Assembly (NCBI GenBank): GCA_017853785.1
Contig: JAFMIX010000003.1
Span: 1 to 35,445 of the forward strand
Length of the DNA stretch: 35,445 nucleotides
Source of the DNA: Verrucomicrobiales bacterium
GTDB taxonomy: Bacteria > Verrucomicrobiota > Verrucomicrobiia > Limisphaerales > JAFMIX01
Direction of reading: 5' to 3'
The notes beneath the pieces were generated by a model. That model did no database searches and was not told where the DNA came from. It saw nothing but the letters and a program-made list of their open reading frames with translations. The number at the start of each line of letters is the position of its first letter. Within the stretch, counting starts at the first letter, position 1. Both the position numbers and the translations under genes were made by a program. Of this stretch, positions 1 through 8,510 are shown in pieces.

Positions 1-354
1 GGCGCCGCTGACACCGCGTTGGGCGCAGTCCTTGATGATGCCGGGCACGGTGGGCGGCGGGGTGATGATGACGGCGAGATCGGGCGGGGCGGGGACGGCG
101 GTGATGCTGGGATAGGCCTTGAGACCGAGGACGGTGTCGCGCTTGGGGTTGACGGGATAGAGTGCGCCGGGGAAGCGGCCCTTCTGGAGATTTTCCAGGA
201 TGGTGCGGCCCACGCTGCCGGGGGTTTCGGTGGCGCCGATGACGGCGATGGATTGCGGGGCGAAGATGGCGTCGAGCGGCTGCGAGTGGGGATGCAGGAG
301 GTTGTGAGTCCAGTCCGTTTGCGGCGGTTTGGAAGTAGGTAAAGATGATTTCAT
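1..354 (-). CDS. CoA-binding domain protein, acyl-CoA synthetase (ADP-forming)-like, partial
   Basis: This is the N-terminal 118 codons of a minus-strand gene whose 3' part lies beyond the left edge. After a 26-residue leader, the translation reads [19 protein letters not shown] and continues with [20 protein letters not shown]. This is the Rossmann-type CoA-binding domain found at the start of ADP-forming acetyl-CoA synthetases and of the Pat-type protein acetyltransferases. The glycine-rich [12 protein letters not shown] loop binds the CoA nucleotide. The ATG at 354 begins [11 protein letters not shown]; no closer start precedes the conserved domain. Without the C-terminal half I cannot tell a fused ADP-forming ligase from a Pat-like acetyltransferase or a stand-alone alpha subunit. 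It is homologous in fold to SucD, also encoded in this window, but is clearly a different gene. Confidence 0.85.
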   Translation of the reverse strand, partial: MKSSLPTSKPPQTDWTHNLLHPHSQPLDAIFAPQSIAVIGATETPGSVGRTILENLQKGRFPGALYPVNPKRDTVLGLKAYPSITAVPAPPDLAVIITPPPTVPGIIKDCAQRGVSGA

Positions 355-577
355 GATTAAAAATTAAGTTGCAGTTAAGGTCGCGATTTAGCGGCCGGCT
401 GCCTACACGCAGGTTGGCCTAAGCCAAACAGATTTTGCCCGACTTGTGGGGCAGAAAAGAGCCGGCGATGGGCGGCGAGCGGCGAGTTAATGGGGGTGAT
501 GGCCTTCAAATGAACTCTGAACGGGCGAGCTTTTTTCCTTCCATCTGCCAGCCTGCATCCGCCATCCTCTCGGCGCA

Positions 578-1129
578 ATGATAGAAGGCATGAAACTCTC
601 AACTTTGTCCATCTTGCTCGGCTTGGGTCTCGCGTTGCCGCAGGTTTACGGGCTGCTGCAACCGGCGGCGTTCCAAGCGGCGGTGCGCAAGTTTCCCCGC
701 TCGGTGCCGTGGGGCGTGGCGTTGATGCTGCTGGCGACGGCTTGGTTTGTATGGAATGTGACGCAGGAGGCGGATGCAGATTTCGCGGCGCTCAAGCCGT
801 ATCTGCTGGCGGGGTTCGTCGGGGTAGGCGTGGGCGCGTGCATTTTTGTGCAGGATTTTTTGGCGGCGCGCGGGCTGGCGGTGGTTTTTCTGCTGCTCGC
901 AAAACTGATGGTGGACACGGCGCGGTGGGCGGACACCGACTGGCGCTGGGTCATCAGCGGCTGGGCTTATGTGCTGGTGGTGGCGGGAATCTGGTTCACG
1001 GTTTCGCCTTGGCGGCTGCGCGATGTGCTGGAATGGGGCACGGCCACCGAGGCCCGGGTCCGGGCGGGTTGCGCGGCGCGGTTGGCATTCGGTATTTTTG
1101 TGGCGGTGCTGGGGCTGACGGTGTTTTAG
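578..1129 (+). CDS. Small integral membrane protein, unknown function
   Basis: A protein of 183 residues, or 179 if the second ATG at 590 (MKLSTLS) is the true start, which puts a hydrophobic segment directly at the N-terminus. I see five or six hydrophobic segments: near residues 8-25, 45-60, 75-92, 97-112, 125-142 and a C-terminal one ending LGLTVF. Charged residues lie in the short loops, so it is probably an inner-membrane protein. No catalytic motif or known family signature is visible. Codon usage is GC-rich at third positions, as in the neighbours, which supports real coding. It ends with TAG only 17 bases before the receiver-kinase gene, so the two may be co-transcribed. Confidence 0.65.
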   Translation: MIEGMKLSTLSILLGLGLALPQVYGLLQPAAFQAAVRKFPRSVPWGVALMLLATAWFVWNVTQEADADFAALKPYLLAGFVGVGVGACIFVQDFLAARGLAVVFLLLAKLMVDTARWADTDWRWVISGWAYVLVVAGIWFTVSPWRLRDVLEWGTATEARVRAGCAARLAFGIFVAVLGLTVF

Positions 1130-1146
1130 AAACAATTTTTCCGGCA

Positions 1147-2247
1147 ATGAAAATAATGGTCATTGACGACGAAGAAGGTTTGCGGCTGATGATGCTGCAG
1201 GCGTTGCGTCAGCGTGGTTACGAGGTGGTCGGCGCCTCCGGCGGCACTGCGGGCGTGGAACTCGCGCGGAAGGAGTCGCCCGAGCTCATCATCTGTGACG
1301 TCAATATGCCGGTGATGAACGGTTATCAGACGTTGCAGGCCATCCGCGATCATCCCGCCACTGCCAACACTTCGGTGATCCTGATGACGGGCCAGGCGGG
1401 CAACGCCGGGATGCGGCAAGGCATGGAACTGGGCGCGGACGATTATCTGCCGAAGCCGTTCTCCACCGCAGGGCTGTATGCGGCGGTGGAGGCTCGGGTG
1501 AAGAAAATCCAAGCCCTCCGCGCCGAAGCGGAAAAGAAACTTGCCGATTTACGGGATAACATCAGCCTGATGCTGCCGCACGAACTCCGCACGCCCCTCA
1601 ACGGCATCCTGGCCTACGGCGATATCCTGCAGTCGGACGCCGCCAGCTTGCAGCCCGGCGAAATCGCGGAGATGGGGCAAGTCATCGCCGAATCCGGCCG
1701 GCGGTTGCACCACCTCATCGAAAATTTTCTCATCTACGCCCAGATCGAAATCCTGCAGGGCGATTCCCAAAAAGTCGCCGCGCTCCGCAAGGGCCGCACC
1801 CACCAGACCGCGCAATTGATTCAGCAACACGCGATTCAGCAGGCGGGAGCTGCCGGCCGGGCGGGCGATCTGTTGGCGGCGGAGGTGGCGGATTTGCCGT
1901 TGGCCATCGCGGAGAATTATCTCTGCAAGATCGTGGACGAACTGGTGCACAACGCTTTCAAATTTTCTCAGGCCGGCTCGCTCGTGCGGGTAGCCCTCGC
2001 AGCGGACGGCAACGAAGCGGTGTTGACCATCGCGGATGGCGGCCGCGGGTTGGATCCCGAGCACATCCGCAAGGTGGGCGCGTATATGCAGTTCGAACGG
2101 AAGTTCCACGAGCAGCAGGGGCTAGGGCTCGGGTTGACCATCGCGCGACGCCTGGTGGAAGTCCACGGCGGCAGCCTTGTGCTCCACAGCGAACGCACCC
2201 AAGGCACGACGGTGACGGTGAAAATTCCCCTCGCGCCTGCGGCTTGA
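1147..2247 (+). CDS. Hybrid response regulator receiver-histidine kinase
   Basis: A soluble two-component protein of 366 residues. The N-terminal receiver domain (1-120) has the acidic pair D7-D8, the phospho-acceptor D51 in IICDVNMP, T81 and K103 in LPKPF. A charged helix (about 115-137) joins it to a HisKA domain with the phosphorylatable H145 in LPHELRTPLN. The C-terminal HATPase domain shows an N-box (ELVHNAFKFS), a G1 box (ADGGRGLD) and a G2 box (QGLGLGLTIA). There is no transmembrane or PAS sensor segment, so its input is presumably phosphorylation of its own receiver by another kinase. It is likely a relay that passes phosphate to an unlinked regulator. The ATG at 1147 was chosen because the receiver fold begins immediately after it; the reading frame extends upstream only inside the previous gene. 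The partner cannot be identified here. Confidence 0.9.
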   Translation: MKIMVIDDEEGLRLMMLQALRQRGYEVVGASGGTAGVELARKESPELIICDVNMPVMNGYQTLQAIRDHPATANTSVILMTGQAGNAGMRQGMELGADDYLPKPFSTAGLYAAVEARVKKIQALRAEAEKKLADLRDNISLMLPHELRTPLNGILAYGDILQSDAASLQPGEIAEMGQVIAESGRRLHHLIENFLIYAQIEILQGDSQKVAALRKGRTHQTAQLIQQHAIQQAGAAGRAGDLLAAEVADLPLAIAENYLCKIVDELVHNAFKFSQAGSLVRVALAADGNEAVLTIADGGRGLDPEHIRKVGAYMQFERKFHEQQGLGLGLTIARRLVEVHGGSLVLHSERTQGTTVTVKIPLAPAA

Positions 2248-2248
2248 A

Positions 2249-3082
2249 CTACGCCGGATAAAGCCGGGGTAACCAGCGTTCCACCAGCGCTCCAAGCAGA
2301 TAGACCACCACGATGCCCATTACCGGCGCGAAATCCATGCGGCCGAACCGCAGCGGCACCCAGCGCAGCGGTGTCAGCAACCGGCGCGAGGTGTGGTTCA
2401 CGTAATTCCACAGCGGATGGCTGCCGAAATAAACGTAGCTGTTCAAGAAGTAAAGCAGGAGCAGCCCGGCGATAACGTGTTTCCAGATCAGGCACGCGCC
2501 GACGCCGATGAGCAGGCCTTGTTTCACCGCCGCTCCAACTGTCACCGCCGCCGGGAGGATATCCCACCAGTTAAGCAGGGGGCTCAAACCCAGTCGCAGC
2601 AGCAACACCGCGCCGATCGGCAGGACCAATTTCACCAGCCACGGCAACCGCTCGAACCAGCCGAGGTGGCTGCGCACGAATTTTTGCAGCGGCTCCGTGT
2701 CTGGCACGGCGCGGTTGACCAGCGACAGCAGCAGCAGGGCGAGATAGAAACTCATGAGCGTCGCCCCAAAACTGCAGAACGAGAACAGCAGCATTCGGCC
2801 CAAGAGTTCACTGCGGAAGGGTATGACAATGGCCACGAGGTCCAATTGGGGAATCCAGTTCACTGCCGCGCCGATCCACCAATAGATGAGCGCGCGCAGC
2901 AGCAGCAGGCCAGCCAGGCCGATGAGATATTTGCGCCGCACCACCGTGGTCGTGCCCGCCTGGCGCAACGTGCGCACCAGCGGCGTGGCGGAGTTTTGCA
3001 GCAACGCGCCCGAGGTCACATCCCGCCAGCCCAGCCACAACAGCAGCACGGCCAGATCGAGGATGGAATGAATCAGGCCCAT
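2249..3082 (-). CDS. YggT family membrane protein with two repeats
   Basis: A polytopic membrane protein of 277 residues. The C-terminal part, SHPLWNYVNHTSRRLLTPLR followed by a hydrophilic stretch and MDFAPVMGIVVVYLLG, matches the YggT pattern of membrane segment, P-x-R-x-x-P-like loop, D(F/L)(S/A)P and a final membrane segment. The first half (about residues 50-150) has a similar layout, so this looks like the tandem two-repeat form. YggT proteins are inner-membrane proteins linked in other bacteria to cell shape, division-site placement and osmotic protection; the exact role here is unknown. Its TAG stop lies one base from the stop of the convergent kinase gene. The gene begins 71 bases downstream of the sucD stop, on the same strand, across an inverted repeat. 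Confidence 0.8.
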   Translation of the reverse strand: MGLIHSILDLAVLLLWLGWRDVTSGALLQNSATPLVRTLRQAGTTTVVRRKYLIGLAGLLLLRALIYWWIGAAVNWIPQLDLVAIVIPFRSELLGRMLLFSFCSFGATLMSFYLALLLLSLVNRAVPDTEPLQKFVRSHLGWFERLPWLVKLVLPIGAVLLLRLGLSPLLNWWDILPAAVTVGAAVKQGLLIGVGACLIWKHVIAGLLLLYFLNSYVYFGSHPLWNYVNHTSRRLLTPLRWVPLRFGRMDFAPVMGIVVVYLLGALVERWLPRLYPA

Positions 3083-3092
3083 GGGAATTTCA

Positions 3093-3127
3093 AATCACGA
3101 ATATGAGATGTCGAATCATTCGTGATT
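3093..3127. repeat. Inverted repeat between sucD and the YggT gene
   Basis: A perfect 10-base inverted repeat, AATCACGAAT at 3093-3102 and ATTCGTGATT at 3118-3127, with a 15-base loop. It lies just downstream of sucD on the minus strand and could fold into a hairpin that ends or protects the sucCD message. There is no clear U-tract, so a standard intrinsic terminator is not certain. The arm shares the CACGAAT core with the longer repeat pair at 33871 and 34051, so it may be a relic of the same repeat family. Confidence 0.45.
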
Positions 3128-3153
3128 CGCAACTGCGCCATTCGCAATCTGCC

Positions 3154-4056
3154 TCACATCATCTTCAACAATGTGTCCGCCATCTCGCTCGGCGTGACGG
3201 CGACGCCGATGCCGGCGGCTTTGAACGCGGCGATCTTCGCTTCGGCCGTGCCTTTGCCGCCGCTGACGATCGCACCGGCGTGGCCCATGCGGCGTCCGGG
3301 CGGGGCGGTCGTTCCCGCGATGAATCCGGCCACGGGTTTCTTGCAGTGCTTCGCGATCCACTCGGCGGCTTCCTCTTCGGCGCTGCCGCCGATTTCGCCG
3401 ATCATGATGATGCCATGCGTCTCGGGGTCGTCATTGAAAAGTTTGATGATATCCAGATGCGACGTGCCGTTGACGGGGTCGCCGCCGATGCCGACGCAAG
3501 TGCTCTGGCCGACGCCGCGCGAGGTGAGCTGCCACACGGCTTCGTAGGTCAACGTGCCGGAGCGGGAGACGACGCCGATGTTGCCTTTCTTGTGGATATA
3601 GCCGGGCGCGATGCCGATGCGGCAGCCGCCGTGGGAATCCTTGCCATCGCCGGGCGTCACGATGCCGGGGCAGTTCGGGCCGATGAGGCGGGTCTTGGCG
3701 TTGCCCTGCATGGCGCGCTTGACTTTAACCATGTCGTTTACCGGAATGCCTTCGGTGATGGCGACGGCGAGTTCAAGACCGGCGTCCACGGCTTCAAGGA
3801 TGGCGTCGGCGGCGAAGGGGGGCGGGACGAAGATAGCGCTGGCAGTCGCGCCGGTCTGCCGGGCGGCTTCGGCGACGGTGTCGAAGATAGGGACTTTTTT
3901 TCCGCCGTGCTCGAAGCATTGGCCGCCTTTGCCGGGCGTGACGCCGGCGACGACGGCGCTGCCGTAGTCTATGGAGAGTTGGGCGTGCCGGGCGCCGAAG
4001 CTGCCGGTGATACCTTGGATGAGAACTTTGGTGTTGGCTTTGACGAGGATAGACAT
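3154..4056 (-). CDS. sucD: Succinyl-CoA ligase, alpha subunit
   Basis: A protein of 300 residues, about 10 longer than the E. coli subunit. It starts [20 protein letters not shown], the CoA-binding Rossmann fold. The phosphohistidine loop [20 protein letters not shown] carries the active-site histidine (H259), and the C-terminal [13 protein letters not shown] is typical. With SucC it forms the enzyme that converts succinyl-CoA, nucleoside diphosphate and phosphate into succinate, CoA and nucleoside triphosphate in the TCA cycle. The ATG at 4056 is chosen because the family N-terminus begins there; the frame upstream of it is antisense-like sequence inside sucC. It lies 19 bases after the sucC stop, so the pair is surely translated from one message. 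All key residues are present. Confidence 0.97.
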   Translation of the reverse strand: MSILVKANTKVLIQGITGSFGARHAQLSIDYGSAVVAGVTPGKGGQCFEHGGKKVPIFDTVAEAARQTGATASAIFVPPPFAADAILEAVDAGLELAVAITEGIPVNDMVKVKRAMQGNAKTRLIGPNCPGIVTPGDGKDSHGGCRIGIAPGYIHKKGNIGVVSRSGTLTYEAVWQLTSRGVGQSTCVGIGGDPVNGTSHLDIIKLFNDDPETHGIIMIGEIGGSAEEEAAEWIAKHCKKPVAGFIAGTTAPPGRRMGHAGAIVSGGKGTAEAKIAAFKAAGIGVAVTPSEMADTLLKMM

Positions 4057-4075
4057 GGGAAATTGGTGCTGGAGT

Positions 4076-5281
4076 TTATTTGCCGACGGCTTTGACAACC
4101 TTCTGCGCCGCGTCGGCCATGGAGTCGCCGGTGATGAGGGTGAGGCCGGATTCGGCCAAGGTTTTCTTGCCGGCGGCGACGTTGTTGCCTTCGAGGCGGA
4201 CAACGAGCGGGAGTTTGAGGCCGGTTTCTTTCACCGCCGCGACGATGCCGGTGGCAATGACGTTGCAATCCATGATGCCGCCGAAGATGTTCACGAGGAT
4301 GCCCTTCACGTTCGGGTCTTGCAGGATGATCTTGAACGCGGCGGAAACCTGTTCCTTGCTTGCGCCACCGCCGACATCGAGGAAGTTCGCGGGCATGGCG
4401 CCGTAGTGCTGGATGATGTCCATGGTGGCCATGGCGAGGCCAGCGCCGTTGACGAGGCAGGCGATGGAACCATCGAGCTTGATGTAGTTCAGGGAATATT
4501 TGCTGGCCTCGGTTTCCAGCGGCGCTTCCTCGGCGAGGTCGCGCATGTCTTGAATGTTTTTCTGGCGGAAGAGGGCGTTGTCATCAAGGCTAACTTTGGC
4601 ATCCACGGCGCTGAGGGCTTCCTTGCCGTCCGGGCCGGTGACGATGCAGAGGGGGTTGATCTCCACCATGCTGGCGTCGCATTCCCACCAAGTTTTATAG
4701 ACATTGATGAGGAGCTTGATGCCGGAGTTGAAGGCGTCGCCTTTGAGGCCGAGGGCGGCGGCAATTTTCCGGGCCTGGTAGGGCATGATGCCGACGGCGG
4801 GATCGATGGTTTCCTTGAAAATCTTTTCGGGATGTTTTTCGGCTACTTCTTCGATGTCCACGCCGCCTTCGGTGCTGGCCATGATGATGGGGCGGGAGGT
4901 GGTGCGGTCGAGGAGGACGGCGAGGTAGAGTTCTTTTTTGATTTCCGGCGCGGCGGCGATGAGGAGTTTGCTGACGAGGCGGCCTTCCGGGCCGGTCTGC
5001 TTGGTGACGAGCACCTGGCCGAGCATGGCTTGGGCTTTGGCTTGGACGTCCTCCGCGCTTTTGCAGAGTTTGACGCCGCCTTGGAAGCCGGACTTGAAGG
5101 TTCCCTTGCCCCGGCCTCCCGCATGAATCTGGGATTTGACGACGACCAGATGGTTGCCGCCTTGGAAGAGGGTTTCGGCGATGGCGCGGGCTTCCTCGGG
5201 TTTGGTGACGACGGCGCCGGTGGGAACGGTGACGCCGTGGGTGGCGAGGAGTTGTTTGGCTTGGAATTCGTGGATGTTCAT
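4076..5281 (-). CDS. sucC: Succinyl-CoA ligase (ADP/GDP-forming), beta subunit
   Basis: A protein of 401 residues that begins [17 protein letters not shown], the standard N-terminus of this family. The ATP-grasp domain covers roughly the first 240 residues, with [12 protein letters not shown] as the nucleotide-binding loop and the metal-ligand region around MVEINPL. The C-terminal CoA-ligase domain contains [21 protein letters not shown] and ILVNIFGGI. The beta subunit binds the nucleotide and, with SucD, completes succinyl-CoA synthetase. The start at 5281 is preferred to an ATG eight codons upstream because homologues begin at MNIHEFQ. It follows gltA by 78 bases on the same strand, so gltA-sucC-sucD probably form one TCA-cycle transcription unit. 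Confidence 0.97.
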   Translation of the reverse strand: MNIHEFQAKQLLATHGVTVPTGAVVTKPEEARAIAETLFQGGNHLVVVKSQIHAGGRGKGTFKSGFQGGVKLCKSAEDVQAKAQAMLGQVLVTKQTGPEGRLVSKLLIAAAPEIKKELYLAVLLDRTTSRPIIMASTEGGVDIEEVAEKHPEKIFKETIDPAVGIMPYQARKIAAALGLKGDAFNSGIKLLINVYKTWWECDASMVEINPLCIVTGPDGKEALSAVDAKVSLDDNALFRQKNIQDMRDLAEEAPLETEASKYSLNYIKLDGSIACLVNGAGLAMATMDIIQHYGAMPANFLDVGGGASKEQVSAAFKIILQDPNVKGILVNIFGGIMDCNVIATGIVAAVKETGLKLPLVVRLEGNNVAAGKKTLAESGLTLITGDSMADAAQKVVKAVGK

Positions 5282-5297
5282 TTGGTAAATTGACGGG

Positions 5298-5314
5298 GCC
5301 GGCAAATCGCCGGC
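5298..5314 (-). promoter_or_regulatory. GC-rich hairpin between gltA and sucC
   Basis: The 78-base gltA-sucC gap holds GCCGGC-AAATC-GCCGGC, a 6-base perfect stem with a 5-base loop. It could affect mRNA processing or the relative expression of gltA and sucCD. GCCGGC is a common palindrome in DNA of this composition, so chance is a real alternative. Confidence 0.3.
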
Positions 5315-5359
5315 GCTGAAACGGAGAAGGGGCCGGCCCTGTGCCGTCCCTCCTGATGA

Positions 5360-6652
5360 TTACTTTCGCTCCTTGATGGGAACGTATTGCTGGTTGACCG
5401 GACCGACATAGACCTGGCGCGGGCGGCTGATGCGGCCGGCGGGTTCTTCCATGACTTCGCGGTAGTTGGCAATCCAGCCAGGCATCCGGCCGATGGCGAA
5501 GATCACGGTGAACATTTCGAGCGGGATGCCAAGGGCGCGCATGATGATGCCGCTGTAAAAGTCCACGTTCGGGTAGAGTTTACGCTCGATAAAATAGGAT
5601 TCCTTGAGTGCGGCTTCCTCGAGTTTCTTGGCAATGTCGAGGAGCGGGTCGTTGATCTTGAGTTTGGCGAGGACTTCGTCGCACGCCTTCTTGATGATCT
5701 TGGCGCGGGGGTCGTAGTTCTTGTAGACGCGGTGGCCGAAGCCCATGAGCTTCTTGCCGCTGTTCTTGTCCTTGGCGGCGTTGATGAATTTGCAGCCGTC
5801 GTCGCCGGAGGCATGGATTTCGCCGAGCATTTCGAGCACGGCCTGATTGGCCCCGCCGTGGAGCGGTCCCCAGAGGGCGCACACTCCGGCGGCGCAACTG
5901 GCGAACATGTTGGCTTTGCTGGAGGCGACCATGCGGACGGTGGAGGTGGAGCAGTTTTGTTCGTGGTCGGCGTGCAGCAGGAAAATGAGGTCGAGGGCGC
6001 GCACGACTTCGGGGTCGAGCGGATATTCCTCGTAGGGCTTGGAGAACATCATGTGCAGGAAGTTCGCGGTGTATTTGAGTGCGGGCTTCGGATAGTTGAT
6101 GGGCAGCCCGTGGGACTTGCGATAGGCGAACGCCGCGATGGTGCGCACTTGCGAGATCAGCCGGGCGGCTTCGATCTCAAAATGATTCTTGTGCATGCTC
6201 GTGTCGAGCAGCTCGGGATAGAAGCAACTGACGGCGTTAATCATTGAGGAGAGGATGGCCATCGGGTGGGCGTGGCGGGGGAAGCCCTCGAAGTTGTGCT
6301 TCAGGTCCTCGTGCAGGAGTTCATTCTGCGTGAGCAGGTCGGAGAAGCGTTTAAGCTCGGCGCTGTTCGGGAGCTTGCCCATGATGAGCAGGTGGGCGAC
6401 TTCAACGAAGGTGGACTTCTCGGCGAGTTCCTCGATGGGGATGCCGCGGTAGCGCAGGATGCCCAGATCGCCGTCGATGAAGGTGATCTTGCTCTTGCAC
6501 GCGCCGGTGTTTCCGTAGCCTTCGTCGAGCGTGATGTGGCCGGACTGGGCGCGGAGTTGGGAAATGTCCACGGCGCGCTCGCCTTCGGTGCCGATGAGGG
6601 TGGGGAGGGAGTAAGTTTTTCCGTCGAGTTTGAGTTCCGCGTTGCTGCTCAT
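5360..6652 (-). CDS. gltA: Citrate synthase
   Basis: A protein of 430 residues, the length of the type II (E. coli-like, NADH-responsive) citrate synthases. The active site is complete: H265 in [16 protein letters not shown]307 in [14 protein letters not shown] and D364 in [16 protein letters not shown]. The N-terminal beta-rich region ([16 protein letters not shown]) is also typical. The enzyme condenses acetyl-CoA with oxaloacetate to citrate in the cytosol. It is the first gene of the minus-strand group gltA-sucC-sucD, divergent from the amidase gene. The 177-base divergent gap upstream is where its promoter must lie. Confidence 0.97.
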   Translation of the reverse strand: MSSNAELKLDGKTYSLPTLIGTEGERAVDISQLRAQSGHITLDEGYGNTGACKSKITFIDGDLGILRYRGIPIEELAEKSTFVEVAHLLIMGKLPNSAELKRFSDLLTQNELLHEDLKHNFEGFPRHAHPMAILSSMINAVSCFYPELLDTSMHKNHFEIEAARLISQVRTIAAFAYRKSHGLPINYPKPALKYTANFLHMMFSKPYEEYPLDPEVVRALDLIFLLHADHEQNCSTSTVRMVASSKANMFASCAAGVCALWGPLHGGANQAVLEMLGEIHASGDDGCKFINAAKDKNSGKKLMGFGHRVYKNYDPRAKIIKKACDEVLAKLKINDPLLDIAKKLEEAALKESYFIERKLYPNVDFYSGIIMRALGIPLEMFTVIFAIGRMPGWIANYREVMEEPAGRISRPRQVYVGPVNQQYVPIKERK

Positions 6653-6829
6653 AAATATTGTGGCGGCGCGACCAAGCCGGGTCGTGACTACCGCCCATTA
6701 AAGTAGGGAAGGCACCGCAGTTTCGCAACCTTGCAATTGAAAATCTTGGGCTGATTCCGGGGAATTTTTCCCGGGCGCGGCGGTCATTTTTCTTGAATCA
6801 GACGGCGACGGCGGTCAGATTGCGCCCCA
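6653..6829. promoter_or_regulatory. Divergent intergenic region gltA / amidase
   Basis: A 177-base gap between two genes that start in opposite directions, so it should hold both promoters. On the minus strand, TTTAAT about 45 bases upstream of the gltA start is a plausible -10 element, but no well-spaced -35 stands out. Near 6757-6775 an imperfect GC-rich inverted repeat surrounds a short T-run. I see no confident operator. Confidence 0.35.
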
Positions 6830-7816
6830 ATGAAACGATTCGCCGCTGCGGTTTGTTGCGCGCTGGCGCTGACGATGGTCGGCGGCGTGACCCTGTCTGC
6901 GCGGGCGGAGCTGCGGGCGGTGAAGTTGTTTGGGCGGGATCACGTGCGGGTGCGGGACTGGGCGGCGGCGAACAAATTCCAAGTTCGCTGGCTCGAGCCT
7001 GACCGGCGCGCGCTGCTGACCAACGCCACCCACCGCTTGGTGCTCACAGCCAACTCCCCGCAGGCGGAACTCAACGGCATCAAAATCTGGCTCGCGTTTC
7101 CTGTGGTCGCCAGCGGCGGCGGGCTTTGCCTCAGCTCCGTGGATTTGCAGACGACGGTGACGCCTTTGCTGTTTCCGCCACGAAATCCGTCGGGCCGAAA
7201 AGTCAAAACCATCGTGCTCGACCCCGGCCACGGGGGCAAAGACCCCGGCAACCGCGTCGGCGCCGAAGCCGAAAAAAAATACACGCTTCTGCTGGCCCAG
7301 GAAATCAAGGACTTGCTCAAGCCGTCCGGCGTAAAAGTTGTCTTCACGCGCACCTCGGACAAGTTTGTTGAACTAGCTGACCGCCCCGCCAAAGCCCAGC
7401 AGGCCGGAGGGGATCTGTTTGTAAGCCTGCATTTCAACGCCACGGCGGAGGGTCGCAACGAAGTCCAAGGCTCGGAGGTTTACTGCCTCACGCCGGTCGG
7501 AGCCACCTCGACGAACACCCGCGGTGAGGGCAACACTTCCCGTGTGGCCGGCAACCGCCACAACGACCAGAGCACGCTGCTCGCTTACCAGATCCAGAAG
7601 GCCCTCCAAGCCGGGACCGTGAGCGAAGACCGTGGCGTGCGGCGGGCGCGCTTCGCCGTCTTGCGCGATGCCGCCATGCCGGCAGCGCTGGTCGAGGCGG
7701 GCTTCATGTCGCATCCCGTGGAAGCGAAGAAGATTTTCAACAGCACCTCGCGCCGCGAGATGGCCCGCGCCATTGTCAAGGGCATCCTTGCCTACAAGCG
7801 CGATGTTGGAGGGTGA
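6830..7816 (+). CDS. N-acetylmuramoyl-L-alanine amidase (Amidase_3), secreted
   Basis: A protein of 328 residues with an N-terminal signal peptide (1 to about 26, MKRFAAAVCCALALTMVGGV followed by ARA). Residues 30-115 form a beta-rich region resembling the copper-amine-oxidase-N/AMIN type domains that often precede amidases. The catalytic Amidase_3 domain runs from 124: H134 in VLDPGHGG, E148 in the following EKK segment and H201 in VSLHFNA are the zinc ligands, and E289 in ALVEAGFMSHP is the catalytic glutamate. It cleaves the bond between N-acetylmuramic acid and L-alanine in peptidoglycan, in the periplasm, and so probably helps daughter-cell separation or wall turnover. It is about 5 kb from the division cluster and not co-transcribed with it. 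Confidence 0.93.
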   Translation: MKRFAAAVCCALALTMVGGVTLSARAELRAVKLFGRDHVRVRDWAAANKFQVRWLEPDRRALLTNATHRLVLTANSPQAELNGIKIWLAFPVVASGGGLCLSSVDLQTTVTPLLFPPRNPSGRKVKTIVLDPGHGGKDPGNRVGAEAEKKYTLLLAQEIKDLLKPSGVKVVFTRTSDKFVELADRPAKAQQAGGDLFVSLHFNATAEGRNEVQGSEVYCLTPVGATSTNTRGEGNTSRVAGNRHNDQSTLLAYQIQKALQAGTVSEDRGVRRARFAVLRDAAMPAALVEAGFMSHPVEAKKIFNSTSRREMARAIVKGILAYKRDVGG

Positions 7817-7826
7817 AATTTCTTTC

Positions 7827-7855
7827 TAATCACAATCGTTCTCGTAATCCTGATC
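7827..7855. repeat. Short ATCG/GTAATC-type degenerate repeat
   Basis: The spacer after the amidase gene reads TAATCACAATCGTTCTCG then TAATCCTGATC, that is, near-tandem units of about 6 bases of the form (T)AATC(G/C)(T/C). Such degenerate runs are familiar in intergenic DNA of several phyla. No function is visible. Confidence 0.3.
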
Positions 7856-7904
7856 CCGTTCGGAGTGCGCAAGATTTCAGTGCGGATTAAATGATGATTT
7901 GACC

Positions 7905-8456
7905 ATGAGCATCGCCACCAAGACTGGAGACCAAGGCCTGACCGGCCTGATGTATAACCGTCGTGTCTCCAAATGCCATCCGCGCGTCGAAGCCTACGGC
8001 GCGGTGGACGAATTAAACGCCGCCCTCGGTTTGGCCCGCGCCACTGCCCTCCACAATTTCGTCCGCGCCAACATCCTCACCATCCAAAAAGACCTGGTCA
8101 TCGTCATGGGCGAACTCGCCACCGGGCTCGAGGATCTGCCGCGCTACGCCCAGGACGGCTTCACGCTCGTCACGCCCGCGTTGACCGTGAAGTTGGATGC
8201 GCTCGTCACAGAAATCGAGGCGCAGAAAGTTTCCTTTGCCGGCTGGGCCACGCCCGGCGCGACGGAAAATTCCGCCGCGCTCGATGTCGCCCGCACCACC
8301 TGCCGCCGTGCCGAGCGCCGCGTCTGCGGCCTGCAGGAAGCCGGGCAGTTGCAGAACGACGAGATCGTCATCTACCTGAACCGGCTCTCCGATCTGCTGT
8401 GGCTCTTCGCGCGCTGGGTGGAGACGCATCAACCGGAGGCGCCAAAAATTTCATAA
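7905..8456 (+). CDS. Cob(I)alamin adenosyltransferase, PduO type
   Basis: A protein of 183 residues, the usual size. The N-terminal ATP-binding stretch is TKTGDQGLTGL, followed by RVEAYGAVDELNAALGLAR. The C-terminal RRAERRV and YLNRLSDLLWLFAR segments complete the PduO-type signature. The enzyme transfers the 5'-deoxyadenosyl group of ATP to reduced cobalamin to make coenzyme B12. The ATG at 7905 is preferred over a TTG six bases upstream because homologues start close to the TGD motif. No strong Shine-Dalgarno is present. No B12-dependent enzyme or other cobalamin gene is in the window, so its client is unknown; it may serve salvage of imported corrinoid. Confidence 0.92.
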   Translation: MSIATKTGDQGLTGLMYNRRVSKCHPRVEAYGAVDELNAALGLARATALHNFVRANILTIQKDLVIVMGELATGLEDLPRYAQDGFTLVTPALTVKLDALVTEIEAQKVSFAGWATPGATENSAALDVARTTCRRAERRVCGLQEAGQLQNDEIVIYLNRLSDLLWLFARWVETHQPEAPKIS

Positions 8457-8510
8457 CGCTCCGGGCGTCGGAAAAACTCCGCTCGTCAAGCCGCCGCTTC
8501 GGTAGTAAGG

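Noticed and set aside
375-602. 75-codon minus-strand frame between the first two genes
   Set aside because: Basic, motif-free product in a short gap; no start signal.
3103-4095. Long open frame on the plus strand opposite sucD
   Set aside because: It is antisense to a certain gene, its product is low-complexity D/G/A-rich, and such frames are common in GC-rich DNA.
3971-5293. 440-codon open frame opposite sucC
   Set aside because: Same reason: a mirror of the third-position bias of sucC, with no domain.
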